From contig JASJFT010000132.1 in NCBI GenBank assembly GCA_030770425.1, positions 1 through 64,000 on the forward strand: a DNA stretch of 64,000 bases. The letters run 5' to 3'. The DNA is from Darksidea phi (Eukaryota > Ascomycota > Dothideomycetes > Pleosporales > Lentitheciaceae). Positions within the stretch are counted from its first letter, which is position 1. Each line of letters opens with the position of its first letter. The position numbers and the translations under genes are program-made. Below the pieces are notes generated by a model. It did not search any database and was not told the origin of the DNA. It saw only the letters and a list, made by a program, of their open reading frames with translations. Of the stretch, positions 45,500 through 58,680 are shown piece after piece.

Positions 45500-46243
45500 G
45501 AATCCTGTCATTCGGGTCGCGTATCCCTCGTGTATTCTCACAAGAGCATGTATTCAAGTCAATTTTGCACTAGAAATCATTCAGCACCTTATACAATCAA
45601 TACAATCTCGACTGTTGATCGGTCCTTTTGTCTTTCCTATGAATTTCTACCCTCGATCGTGAACTTAGGAAGTTTGATTCATTTGCAGATAGGGACACTT
45701 TCACGGCCCGTACAGTCCATGCTATAGTAGCTAGTGCAATGTCTGGGGAATTCAGGTGCAGAGAGACTATGATAGTGGCGGTACAAGTTCGTACACCTAT
45801 GCTAGGTAAGCCTTAGCGTATGGTGCCTAGTTGAAATTTCTATAAATTGTATTCTAAAGACTACTAGGCTTACTTTAGAGAACTTCTACGTGCCGCCTCT
45901 TTGGCACTTTCCTATCTCAAGCGGGTAGGAGATAATGTGACTTTCTCGCTACCCGCGCGCACGAGTAGATGCGCTTCGTCATATCACCACCTTCTTCGTA
46001 CGCTTGCGGTTATTGGCAGGCATTGCATTGGTGCTAAGACCAAAAGGGTTGGTCTTTTGGGTAGATATGATGCTATCAGACCGCACTTGAACGCAGTACG
46101 CATTTACATATTTTTCCAAGTCAGCGGGTGCCATAGCGTCATCAGGCTGGCAGTTTGGTGTTGCACATGTTGATCAACATGTATATCCATTCTTTTTGGC
46201 CTCGGTCACATCTGTGAATGCGTCTCCATCCCTAAATCTGCCA
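45500..46243. other. Intergenic region, no supported gene
   Basis: Short ORFs only (45530-45727, 45901-46173, plus). No repeats shared with the window were noticed. Confidence 0.4.
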
Positions 46244-46938
46244 TCAAGTCCCATCGTCCTCCAACCCAAATCTCCTAATACCCTCATTACAACTCATCCA
46301 TTGGCTCTTCTTCACCTTACTATCACTGCCCCTACCAACACCCATTCCATGCTTGAAAATCAGCGAACCCCCCAAATACGCCGTAAACATGCTGATAGGA
46401 AGCATAGCGGCACTCAATGCCACATTCGTCGTACTGGGTGTAAACCCATTCTCGTTCCTCCGCGACCACCAAGTATATGCCGCGCCGAAGACGGTGATGT
46501 CGTTGACGAGGGCGTGCACCACGCCTGTCTGCGCCTTCTTGGAGCCAAGGCCGTCGCGCTGGACGACGGGCATGAATTCGAGTGCTCCGGTGATAATGGC
46601 GGGGACAGCGGTGATGATGGTGAGGATAATGGCGTAGTAGGAGAGCGTGGGGAGGAGGGTCAGCGGGATCTGGATGTCGAGCGTCTTGACTGTGAAGGGT
46701 GTGAGCTGGGTATGGGAGAGGTATCTGGCAGATACGCACAGGCAGAGGCGACAGCTTGAGACGTAGCTGGGGTGATGGAGGCAAGGTAGAGCAGGTCGAG
46801 GACGCCGGTCACCATGGTGAAGGTGATGGGGAAGTGGACCGTGGCCGGGTGCTTTGGGTGGCTGCTGGCGTGGTTAGCTGCTGGTTCGGAGGGGTGATAT
46901 ATCCTCGACTCGGAGCCTTTAGCACAATATAGCAACAT
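46244..46938 (-). CDS. DUF2231-like integral membrane protein, two exons
   Basis: Exon 1 46938-46740 and exon 2 46689-46244, 214 residues. The 50-nt intron (GTGCGT...CACAG) joins QAVASA to FKTLDIQIPL in phase. Membrane segments: HPATVHFPITFTMVTGVLDLLYLASI, PLTLLPTLSYYAIILTIITAVPAIITG, HALVNDITVFGAAYTWW and ALSAAMLPISMFTAYLGGSLIF. HPATVHFPI followed by four hydrophobic helices is the mark of DUF2231, a membrane family of unknown function. The start is uncertain: the residues before HPATVHF look non-coding, so a first exon may lie upstream. No lesion is seen. Confidence 0.7.
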
Positions 46939-47087
46939 GGGCTCTAGGGGTCGAGCAGAATGGCCACCGAGTTATGCTCCACTCGATGGACTGTCCCAAC
47001 ACCGTTAGCGCGAACCACCGCACCGTGAACCACAACCTCGACAACTTCAGCTTTCGTCTCAGCTGAGTCGGAACGCGATGCATCGAC
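46939..47087. other. Upstream region shared by two divergent coding sequences
   Basis: It separates the minus-strand DUF2231 gene from the plus-strand relic. It is GC-rich with no TATA-like element picked out. Confidence 0.3.
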
Positions 47088-47690
47088 ATGATCCCGCCAT
47101 ATCATCCCAAAGGGTCGACACCCGTGCAAGTCGACTGGCACGCTGACCAGTACTGGCGCAACCGCCGCCTGTCGCCCGCCCAGCTGCAGATCCATGACAT
47201 TCGCCTCGAAGGGGGCGGGGCCTGGAGGCCCGATGATGGGATGCTCGAGATGCGTGAGGTCCTGTCGTCCACTCTGCTGCCCGACCTTGAGGAGCGGGAT
47301 GCGCTGGCGGACCGCATCCCGTTCGACGGGGTGACGCGGAGCCGGAACGAGCGCATGCAGCTGCGAGCCCTCGCTACCGAATACGGATGGATGTAGTGTC
47401 CGCGCAGCAAAGGCGTCTAGCAGTACGTCTCGGACCCCCCTGAGCTGCGGTAATATAGATGGATTTATATTTTAAGCAAGTTCTCCGACTATCTCGCGGC
47501 ATGTCTGCTGGCCCTTTCCGACTGGAGCCGTCCGGCCGATACTATGGCCGCCCTGCACCAGCTCGAGCACACTATCTCCTAGCAGGAGCGATTTTCTAAG
47601 AACGGCTGCTACTTTACGCCCTTTTTCTAGTACCTCCTCGAAGGCTAAACAGATGCCAGGGAGGCGAGAGAGGGACCACCCTTGATCAGG
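47088..47690 (+). pseudogene. Unknown coding sequence progressively destroyed by RIP at a repeat edge
   Basis: One frame is clean for 102 codons (47088-47393: STPVQVDWHADQYWRNRRL, PDLEERDALADRIPFDG). It then continues in the same frame through TAG, TAG, TAA, TAG, TAG and TAA, each where Gln would fit (for example SKGV-stop-QYVSDPPELR and HTIS-stop-QERFSKNG). All six stops are C-to-T products of CAG or CAA. Stop density rises towards the RIP block starting at 47691. The family is not recognised. Confidence 0.6.
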
Positions 47691-48098
47691 TATTTCCCTA
47701 TTTCCTTAGTTTCACCCTATTAATCGTTGCTTTTAGGGAATCTCCTTATCGAACGGAGTCCTGAAGCGTTCTATTATATAGACAGCCGTGACGACTTTTA
47801 ATTTAAACTTCTTAGCCTTCGGGTAAGCCTTAAAGTAGTCTCTTAATACCTAGCTATTAGCTAATATATAGCTATTAGGACCCTAGATAAAGTCTAATAT
47901 TATTATAGTACTAACCTATAACCATTTATACCTATTACGTACCATACCTATAGCTACAACGCTCCCTTTACTAGATCTTACTATATTAGATATATATAGC
48001 CCCTACTTATTCTAGTATTAGTTCTTTATAGTATAACTTATATTATACCTTAACCCTAGTATATCTATACTATAATAGTTTATATTATTCTTTCTTTT
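47691..48098. repeat. RIP-degraded DNA left of element B2
   Basis: The composition drops abruptly to AT-rich, CA/TG-free sequence. No element was identified between the boundary and the B2 LTR. Confidence 0.6.
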
Positions 48099-48230
48099 TA
48101 TTAGTAGTCCTCTTTAGAATTTCTATCTAATCTAGTTTAAGTCTTATTTATTATATTTTACTATAAGATATTACGTACTACTAAATATTATCTAATTCCT
48201 TAGTATTACTTCGTTTACTACGTTTTATAG
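48099..48230 (+). repeat. First part of the B2 5' LTR, split by element B1
   Basis: On the plus strand it begins TATTAGTAGTCCTCTTTAGA, which is the reverse complement of the end of the B1 LTRs, and breaks off at TATAG (48226-48230). It continues at 53811. Confidence 0.75.
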
Positions 48231-48480
48231 TATAGATTAGTAAGGACAAGGTTATACGGTTACGAGATTAGTATATTATTAAACCTATATTAGGAGTAGA
48301 CTATATAATAGGTATAAGGTACTAGTTACCTTAGTATATAATATCTTATTATAAAATATAGTAAACGAACTAATACTAAGGGATTAGATAATACTTAGCG
48401 GTACGTAATATCTTATAGTAAAACGTAATAAATAAGGCTTAAACTAGATTAGATAGGAATTCTAAAGAGGACTACTAATA
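48231..48480 (-). repeat. 3' LTR of element B1
   Basis: A direct repeat of 53556-53805, both 250 bp, starting TATAGATTA and ending GGACTACTAATA on the plus strand. Confidence 0.85.
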
Positions 48481-51400
48481 TACCCCCCTAAGACTTATAA
48501 AGGAGAGAATTTACTAATACTTACTTAAGGGTATACGATCTAGTTTAATAAAAAGAAAATATACTCTTTAATAGAGTATAATTTATAGTAAAAATACTAT
48601 AAAATAATATAAAAGTATTATAAAATAGTCTAATTTTAGAGTAATTATACTATAATTTATAGTACGGAGTTATTATTAATAGTAATTATATCTATTTAGG
48701 TAATAAAGTTCTTATATAAGAGTAAGTAATAGGACTTAGTTAATCCGTCGGCGAGTATATCGACCCTAGGGAGGTAGATAACGTTTAAATTACTATTTTT
48801 AACCTCTTATTAGGCGTATTTATACTAAATATTAATATACTTTAATCGCTTATAGTAACTATTACTATAAATTAGTACGATTATAGAGAGGTTATTAATA
48901 TATAGTCTTATAGGCTTTAGGTCGTCTTCTTTATAACCGAACTAAGTAAGAAGGTTATATAGCTAGGTAGCTTCCTTTACTATATATATTACGGCGACGA
49001 ACTTAGCTTTAGTAGAGAAAGTTATAATAATACGCTATTTAAGTAATTTATATAAGATAAGACTACTAGCTAGCTTAAAGATATAGCTATATAATAATTT
49101 TCTATTACTAGTACTATCTACGTAAGTAGTATCTAAATAGATAGCTAAGCCGTCCGTATTAAAGCTATTATATTAAATTCTAAGGATATAGTAGTCCTTA
49201 ACGTAATAAATAATATATAATAGTAGGTTAAGTTACTAGAGTATAGGATTACTTATAAAGTAGACTATAAAGTATATATACTATACTATATTAGAATAAT
49301 ATATACTTATAGAGTATAAAAGATAAGTAATAAAAGACTAGTATTATTTAATAGTATTCTAAGAGATATCTATATCTTATAGGTACTCTTCGAGATACTT
49401 TAAAGGTAAAGGAACCTTTATAGGTAGCTCGTCGTCTATATAATAATCTATAATAAGCTTATTAAAATATAAGCTTATTAAGATTAAGAGTATATACTTT
49501 TCTTTATCTCTAATAATTTTAATATCTAAGTAGAAGGATAGCGGTCTAAGGTCCTAGGCCTTATAATACTTAAAAATAATATCCTTAAGGGTAGCTATAT
49601 TCTTTTTAGTATAGATAATAAGGATAAGATTATTAATATATATAATAATAATACCTCGAGTATTTTTATTAATAAATATATATAGATTAAAGGCTAAAGA
49701 TATATATCTAAGGTCTAGGAGTAAGATTTTAAGATCGAGATACTATAATAGGATAGACTCTTTAAGTCTATAAATCCTACGTAGTAGTCGAATAGTAGTA
49801 CTATCGTTTATAATACCTAAGGGGAGTTATAGAAGGATAATATACTTATTATTTAAATAAGTATTAAGATAGATAGTAATAATATTAATTTATTTATACT
49901 CTAGGTCCTAAAGGGTAATAAGTATAAAGAGGGTATATAGAGTCGTTATACGTATAACGTATAAGTAAATAGATTAGAAATATTCTAACTATACCTAAAA
50001 ATTACTATAGACGACGAGATATACTTTATATTTAAGAAGTTTACTATTAATATTACCTTTATACTTATATATCTACTAGTTAGATATTACTTTATACTAG
50101 TTTAGTTCTATAGGTATTATAGGGTACTAGGTATTATTTTATTTAAGAGAATTAAACTTCTTATTTATAACGAGCTAAAATTAATCCCTATAAGGGTATA
50201 ATTTAAATTTATAATAGTTCTTTAGTTTAGATAGAAGACTTAATAGTAGTATACCTATAGGTATCTTTATAATAGTAAAGATAAAAACTTACTTAAACGT
50301 TAAAAATATAAAGTAGAGATAATAATACTTATTTTTAAGACTATATACTAGTACGTAATTTAGTCTATCTCTATATAAATTTAGAAGGTTATTAAAGACT
50401 TATTCTAATAATATATTAGGTATAATAGTATTCTTATCTTAGTCCTTCTCTTACGTAGTAGTATTAGTAGGGTTACCTCCTAGATCGGGTTATAATCCTA
50501 CTACTTCTTAAAGTTATTCCTACTAATCATTATCTATAGATTTAATAGTATTAGTAACTATATTAGGAGGTAAAGCCTTAGTAACTAGAGGTAATTAGGT
50601 AGAAAGAGAGAGCTTATTAGAACTAGGTACCGTAATTTTAATATTACGGTTATAGGAATCCTAATAGACTATAGCTAAATAAATAATATCTTTTATCTTG
50701 GGGATATATATCTCGTATATATTCTTAGTAATTATACTAACTAGGTAGTTCTTTTAGCTACGAGGTACTAGTTTCTTACTATATATACGCTTTACCTCGG
50801 GTATATAAATATAACTAATATAACTAAAGATATAAATAAGAGTAAGATTTAATACTAGATTAGAAATATTATTTTCTAATTAATATATCTTATAAGATAT
50901 TTTCTTAATAGAAATACTAGAGGTTAATAGGAAGTTCTAATTTTATACTTAATATCGTACTATATATAACTATAAATTCTAAGGGATACTAGTAATAATA
51001 TATATTATATATATACTTATAGAAGTAATACTATTAGTATATTTTATAATACTATTTCTTAAGATATTATACAATAGAAAGTACTTAAGTTTAGTACCCT
51101 TACTTTTAGTATATTATTCGAGTCGATTACTTATAAATTTCCTAGTATTATTAAGGTAGATAGTACTAACGTAGAGACTAGTTTCTATCTCTTAGACGTC
51201 GTACTACTTAATTAGTTCTTTAGTAAGTAAGACCCTAGAATCTAAGTAAGATATCTAGCGACGTTAGGAAAAACTATTAGTAACAAGTATCTAATAATAC
51301 TCTCTATTATATCCTTCTAGTATAATAGATTCTACGATATTAATATAGACCTTATCTAGAATATAAGAGGGACGTTCTTATAGTATATAAGAAAAAATTT

Positions 51401-53555
51401 ATAATAATTTTACTATACTATAAGGCTTATAGTCGAATAGCTTTATATTAGAAATCTCTATACTATTAATCTTTTTAGCTAAATACTTTAATATTACTAG
51501 GTCTAAATAGTCTAGTATTATATACTACTTATATAAAGGGCGCGCTATATAAGAGGTAGTATAAGAGGAATAGTTACTATAAAGAATAGTATACGTAATA
51601 GTATATACGACCTCCTCTTTATTATAGATAACTAGGAAATTAGGGATTCTATCTATCTTAGATAGATAGATAAACTTAGAGCTATCGGGCTTTATAAGTA
51701 TATTAGTACTACTATTATAAAAGTAGTCCTTCTATTTAAAGGGAGCTTATAAGATAATATTTATTATAAAGTCTTCTTTAAAGACTACGTCGTTTAAGAT
51801 AATAGTCTAAGCTATACTATTACTCTTAGTAACGTTAAATTATATAGTACCTAGTCCTTAGGCTTATAACGTACTATTAATACCTTTAATTATAGGTATA
51901 GGTTTATCTAACTAGATAATAAACTTAGATTTATCGTTATAAATACTCTAGTTAGTAGTAGTATTATAGTAGTAATAGTATTTATAGATTATATTATAAG
52001 CGATATACTAAAGTATTAATAGAGAAATATTTATATAGAAGGAGGTAATACTATATAGAGTATCTAGTACTTTAGAAGAGGGTTACTATTATAGTAATAA
52101 CGGGCGACTAATCGTTATATAGACGTTTACTATATCTATTATTATTTTTATAGTATTAGCTTTTATCTTCTTAATCTTCCTTCTCTTCTCTATTTCTACT
52201 TTCTTCTTGGGGTATAACTTAAAGTAGTAGTTAGGTCCTCTATAGTAGGGCTTTTTATAGTAAAAGTATAGGTTATACTTCTAACTTTTTAGTATACTAG
52301 TTAATTTAGTAGTATCTATTTTATTAGTCGTATTCGTACTATTAGCTATAGTATAAGTAGAAGTACGCTTTATATAATACTTATTAATATATTTCTCTTC
52401 CTCTTTCTTAGTCCTAATAGTAAAAGTCTTAATAGAATCTATAGGCTATAATTCGCTATACTCTATTAGAGCTTATTTAAGTCTATTAACTATTTATTTT
52501 CTACTATAGTAAAGATCGTTATATTAGTCCTCTATCTAAGCCGGTACTACGTAACCTAGCTTAGTTAAGTATATAATATTAGAGAGGAGGTTATCTAAAT
52601 CTTCGTTATATATAAGGGTATCGTTAGGGTATAAGACGTTATAGAGTATAATAGTAATATCTACTATACTAAGGTCCGTAGCTATATTTCGAAAGATACT
52701 AGTCTATTTATAGACTAATAAGTAGTAATTAAATAAGATTCTTTAGAGAGTCTTAATAGTCTTACGGATATTATCTAGACTTATACCTTTATTATTAGAG
52801 CTAAGTATACTATATATCTTATATATAGTATCTTTTATATATAAAAATACGTAATAGTTAGTATATATACCCTTAAAAATAATACTTTATAACTTAGTAT
52901 TCTTTAAATTCTAGTTACGGACTACCTTCTCTAACTTAAATTATCGTTTAGTAACTATTTTATTTTAGGGTCTAATATATTTATTATATTATTTAGTACT
53001 CTTATAGACCTATTATACCTATTCCTTATATTAAGTCTTTAATACGTCGAAGTAAGCTATAATTTATTTATATGTAGAAGTTAGAAATCTAGAAGTCGTA
53101 GTTAGTATAGTAGGTAGTATAGGGATAATAGATTTATTAAGTTCTATTTTAATAAAGTTATCTAGGTTATAAGTAGACTAGGTAAGCGAGCTATTAAGGA
53201 TATCCTTTATCTAATACTCTACGACGTAGTTATTAAGTTATTTATTCTAGTCCTTCTAGTTCTTACTATATATATAGAGGGTAATACCTAGAGTATATAT
53301 AATCTAGTTAACTAAGATAGCTTAACTAAAGTTTATTATAAACGTACTATACTCTATAGTATAAAATTATAGTAAATTAGTATAAATAGTAAAGGTACTA
53401 TACCTAAGAGTATAGAATCTTAAGTAATAATAGTACTAGGGCGGTCGTATATAGTTTAATAGATAGTACTAAAAGCTAATCTATCTCTTCGTAACGAACC
53501 TAATAGTTTAGTATAGAGCTTAATAGTACGCGGATTTATAAAAAGGCTTATAACC

Positions 53556-53805
53556 TATAGATTAATAAGGGCGAGGTTATATAGTTATAAGATTAGTATA
53601 TTATTAAACCTATATTAGGAGTAGACTATATAGTAAATACAAGGTACTAGTCGTTTTAGTATATAATATCTTATTATAAAATATAGTAAACGAACTAATA
53701 CTAAGGGATTAGGTAACACTTAGCGGTACGTAATACCTTATAGTAAAACGTAATAAATAAGGCTTAAACTAGATTAGATAGAAATCCTAAAGAGGACTAC
53801 TAATA
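53556..53805 (-). repeat. 5' LTR of element B1
   Basis: The partner of 48231-48480, followed by the target duplication TATAG and the rest of the B2 LTR. Confidence 0.85.
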
Positions 53806-53810
53806 TATAG

Positions 53811-54635
53811 TAAGATATATTATATTAAGATAACTAGTACCTTATACTTAATATATAGCTAGCTTCTAATATAGATTTTATAATATACTAATCTTATAAT
53901 TATATAACTTCTACTCTTATTAATCTATAGATTATAAATCTTTTATAAATCTATATACTATTAAGCTCTATACTAAACTATTAGGTACTTTATAAGAAGA
54001 TAAATTAGCTTTTAATATTATTTATTAAGTTATACTCGACTATCTTAGTATTATTATTACTTAAGATTCTATACTCTTAGATATAGTACTTTTATAATTT
54101 ATACTAATTTACTATAATTTTATATTATAGAGTATAGTATATTTATAATAAACTCTAATTAAGCTATTTTAATTAACTAGATTATATATATCTTAGATAT
54201 TACCCTTTATATATATAGTAAGAACTAAAAAGACTAAGATAAATAACTTAATAACTATATTATAGAGTATTAAGTAAAGGATATTCTTAATAGCTTATTT
54301 ATCTAGTCTATCTATAACTTAAACGATTTTATTAAGACTAAACTTAATAAACCTATTATCTTTATACTATCTATTATACTAACTATAATTTTTAGCTTTT
54401 TAACTCCTATATATATATAAATTATAGCTTACTTTAATATATTAAAGATCTAATATAAGAAATAAGTATAATAGACTTATAAGAGTATTAAATAATATAA
54501 TAAATATATTAGATCTTAAAATAAAATAGTTATTAAATAATAATTTAAATTAAAAAAGATAGTCTATAATTAGAATTTAAAGGATACTAAATTATAAAGT
54601 ATTATTTTTAAGAGTACTTATACTATTATAACCTA
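53811..54635 (+). mobile_element. Remainder of B2: second part of its 5' LTR and start of its internal region
   Basis: 53811-53929 completes the LTR begun at 48099 (ends TAATCTATA). The following sequence to about 54635 is an inverted copy of 53555-52840 in B1, i.e. the 5' internal/gag part of the same family in plus orientation. Similarity ends near 54635, where other DNA follows. Confidence 0.75.
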
Positions 54636-56900
54636 TTCTCTAGATAACCTAGTTATTTTACTTATTTTCTATTTTAGTTAGTAGATTAGGTAATCCTAAG
54701 GATTAGTCTAATAGTTAATTAGCTTATTTAGTACGCTAAGCTCTATTTAGGTATAAGAACTCCCTATTCTTATATCCTTATAATACTATCTTAGGATAGC
54801 TTTAATATACTAATTCTACTATTAGTTAATTAGAAGACTATCTTAATTATTATAACTTCTAGTTAATTATACTTAGTTCTAGGATCTTATATTATTCTAA
54901 AATCTCTAATTTTTAATTAAAGATAATAACTAAATATTAACTCTAAAATTCCTAGAGGTTTATAATACTTAGGGTAGGTAATATATAGTACTTTCTTAGA
55001 TAAGTCTTAAAATTAATTACTTTAAGTCCTAATATTACTAGAGTATTTAGTATCTCTTTTAGAAAGAAGAGATCTATAAAAGTATTATATAAAGTTAAGT
55101 CTATATTCTAAATTCTATAACTAACTTATCTTTATATAATTAACTAAATTACTAAATTAGTATAATAATAAGATAGTAGATACTAAGAACTAAGTAAACC
55201 CTTTAAGATTTAATTTATTTAATAAATAACCCTTCTACTTTATCTTCTTATAAAAGAAAGATAAAGATAAGATATAAGTTATAAGTATAATAAGAAATAT
55301 ATAAACTACTAGTAGAACTTAAAATAGAGTTAGAAGCTAAAAGCCCTCCTTTAAGAAAGAAGTATATTAGTAAAAACTAATTAAGATTTATAAATTAATT
55401 TCTTTAGAAAAGTTTATTAATAAAGAGATATATATTAATCTTTAGACTTTTAAAACTATCTTCTTTCTTTAAGAGAAGAGTATAAATTAAGATAGTCTTA
55501 AGAAGAAAATTAACTAATACGTTAAAAGAATTAAATTACTTAAAAAAGAAAATAGATTCTAAATTTCTTACTTAATAAATACTAAAGAATAGAAAGAACC
55601 TCTAAACTATAATATAATTCGGGATATATTAATTATCTAGAAGAGACTCGATCTAAATACTAATATTCTAATAAATAATAGTCTTTATCTTATTATAGCT
55701 AAAAGATTAGTAATTACTATAAAAGTAGATATAGTTATTAGGAATATCTTTATAAATACTACGACTAATAAATATAATTAATTTAATAAGAAAAGAGACT
55801 TCTATAAAAAGTAAGTTAAAAAGTTATAAAAAGAGCTTTAATAAGTTTAGAAAACTATAAATAGATAGTAGAGTTTAAAGAAAGATCTTAAGTAATCTTC
55901 TTTTATAGTTATCTATACTAAGATTAGACTTATAGTTCTCTTTTAATATAACTCTAACTTTACTCTTAAAACTTTATTATTATAATATAATCTTAATAGT
56001 AGATAAGTTATAAAAGAGGTAAAACCCTCTTTTATAATAATATAACTAAATAACTTAAATATTAGCTTTTAAAGAACCCCTCTTATCTATTATATCCCTC
56101 TTTAAACCCCTAGGCTCCTAGAGAAGTTCTAATAGAATTTAATTAAATATTTAATCTTTTAGTTAAACTTCTTATAAAAGAAGCTAATTATTAAATTAAT
56201 TATATTTTTAGATCTAATATAGACTTCTTTATCTAATAAAAACTATTATAAGTATCTATTAAATTTAAATATACTACCCTTTACTATAAAGAAAATAGAA
56301 AATACTTTTACTTCTTATTTTAAAGTCTACTCTATAAGATTTCTATTAACCTTACTAGGATTTATAACTATTACCTTAGATAATAGAATATTATAAAAAA
56401 TTATTAAAGTAACTTCTTATAAATCTCTAGCTTTTAAAAGACTATATTCTATCTTAACTCTATTTTATTTAAAAATAATAAAAAGTTTAAGTTAAAGAAC
56501 TAGTTTTATAATATAGAATAGAAACTTATTATTAATAATAACTAGTATATATAAGAAACTCTTTAGTAGATAGCTAAGATCTATTAAGTCTATATTATAT
56601 TCTAACTAGTAGATTTAGTAAAAGACTATATTTAGATATAACTAAATTTTAAGAAGAAAAAAATAGACTTTATATCTAATATAAATCTACTAAATATATT
56701 AAGAATTACTATAAAGATTTTTATATAAAGAAGAAGATAAAAGTTAAATTTTACTAACTATATATAAACGTATTTAGCGAAGTTAGTAACTTTATTAAGA
56801 ATTTTAAGTATTTAATAATAAAGATCTATCTACTTTACTATTAGTAAAATAAAGAGTTTATAGATAAGCTCTATTTTAATCTAAAAAATAATATAAATCT
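54636..56900. repeat. RIP-degraded DNA of unidentified origin
   Basis: AT-rich and CA/TG-poor. A plus-strand frame around 55315-55540 keeps a Lys/Leu/Arg-rich protein-like stretch with stops (ELEAKSPPLRKKYIS), so it was probably coding. It does not match elements A, B or C, and may be a further transposon inserted into B2. Confidence 0.55.
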
Positions 56901-57151
56901 TATAGATTAATAAGAATAAAAGTTATATAGTTATAAAATTAGTATATTATAGAATCTATATTAGAAGTAAGCTATATAATAAGTATAAGATACTAGTCGT
57001 CTTAGTATATAATATCTTATTATAAAATATAATAAATAAAGTAATACTAAGAAATTAGATAATACTTAATAGTACGTAATATCTTATAGTAAAATATAGT
57101 AAATAAGACTTAAACTAAATTAGATAAGAATTCTAAAAAGAATTACTAATA
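56901..57151 (-). repeat. 3' LTR of B3
   Basis: About 250 bp, aligning to the B1 LTRs throughout, followed on the plus strand by TACCCCCTTAAG, the polypurine tract in reverse. Confidence 0.8.
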
Positions 57152-58400
57152 TACCCCCTTAAGACTTATAAAGAAGAGAATTTTACTAATACTTACTAAA
57201 GAATATATAATTAAGTTTTAATAAGAAAAAAATATACTCTTAGTTAGAATATAATTTTATAGTAAAAATACTATAAAATAATATAAAAGTACTATAAAAT
57301 AGTCTAATTTTAGAGTAATTATACTATAATTTATAGTATAGAGTTATTATTAATAGTAATTATATCTATCTAGGTAATAAAGTTCTTATATAAGAGTAAG
57401 TAATAAGATTTAGTTAGTTTATTAGTAAGTATATCGACCCTAAGAAGGTAGATAATATTTAAATTATTATTTTTAATCTCTTATTAGGCGTATTTATATT
57501 AAATATTAATATACTTTAATTATTTATAATAACTATTACTATAAATTAGTATAATTATAGAGAGATTATTAATATATAGTCTTATAAACTTAAGGTTATC
57601 TTCTTTATAATTAAACTAAATAAGAAGATTACGTAACTAGATAACTTTCTTTATTATATATATTATAGTAATAAATTTAGTTTTAGTAAAGAAAGTTATA
57701 ATAATATACTATTTAAGTAATTTATATAAGATAAGACTATTAACTAGCTTAAAGATATAGCTATATAATAATTTTTTATTACTAGTACTATTTATATAAG
57801 TAGTATTTAAATAGATAGTTAAGCTATTTATATTAAAGTTATTATATTAGATTTTAAGAATATAGTATTCCTTAATATAATAAATAATATATAGTAGAAG
57901 CTTAAGTTACTAAAAGATAGAATTACTTATAAAGTAGGCTATAAAGTATATATACTATACTATATTAGGGCGGTATATATTTATAGAATATAGAAGATAA
58001 GTAATAAAAAATTAATATTATTTAATAGTATTTTAAGAGATATCTATATCTTATAGATACTCTTTAAGATATTTTAAAAATAAAGAAATCTTTATAAGTA
58101 GCTTATTATCTATATAATAGTTTATAATAAGCTTATTAAAATACGAGTCTATTAAGATAAAGAGTATATATTTATTCCTATCTTTAATAATTTTAATATC
58201 TAAGTAGAAGGATAGTAGTCTAAGATCTTAAGTCTTATAATATTTAAAAATAGTATTCTTAAAGATAGCTATATCCTTCTTAGTATAGATAGTAAGAATA
58301 AGATTATTAATATATATAATAATAATATCTCGAGTATTCTTATTAATAAAGATATATAGATTAGAGGCTAAAGATATATATCTAAGATCTAAAAGTAAGA
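56901..58400 (-). mobile_element. Third family-B copy (B3), truncated by element C
   Basis: LTR at 56901-57151 (TATAGATTA...ACTAATA), then the polypurine tract and internal sequence collinear with 48481-49730 of B1, on the minus strand. It stops at 58400, exactly where the family-C LTR begins. The missing 5' part should lie to the right of the window. RIP is heavier than in B1 (fewer remaining G and C). Confidence 0.8.
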
Positions 58401-58680
58401 TATAAGTAGTCGAGCGCTATATATTATATAATTATACTATTTATATAATAATTTATACTAATTTACTATAACTATATACTAAACTTATAGTAATTATATA
58501 ATAGTAATATATAATAACTATACTATAACTTATAGTATAATTATACTAGTTATCTAATCTAGTATAATTAATATATAAGGCCCTCTACTCGCGCCCTAAC
58601 TAGATAGTTAGATAACTTAATATACTTATTCTATCTCCTATCTACTTATAGTTATAAGCCCGGTCTAATCTACCTATATT
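58401..58680 (+). repeat. 5' LTR of element C (3' border approximate)
   Basis: The first 216 bases align without gaps to 63785-64000. The end is estimated from the divergence of the family-C copies near GCCCGG-CTAATC. Confidence 0.7.

Larger units (their letters stand above)
48231..53805 (-). mobile_element. Full-length RIP-mutated Ty1/copia-type element B1
   Basis: It has 250-bp LTRs at 48231-48480 and 53556-53805 and exact 5-bp flanks TATAG (48226-48230, 53806-53810). A minus-strand polypurine tract (plus strand TACCCCCCTAAG) adjoins the left LTR, so transcription is leftward. On the minus strand a zinc-knuckle-like stretch with Cys turned to Tyr lies near 52215-52300, and a reverse transcriptase core reading YINNL (YVDDL with G-to-A changes) at 49626-49640. 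No ORF survives. Confidence 0.85.
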
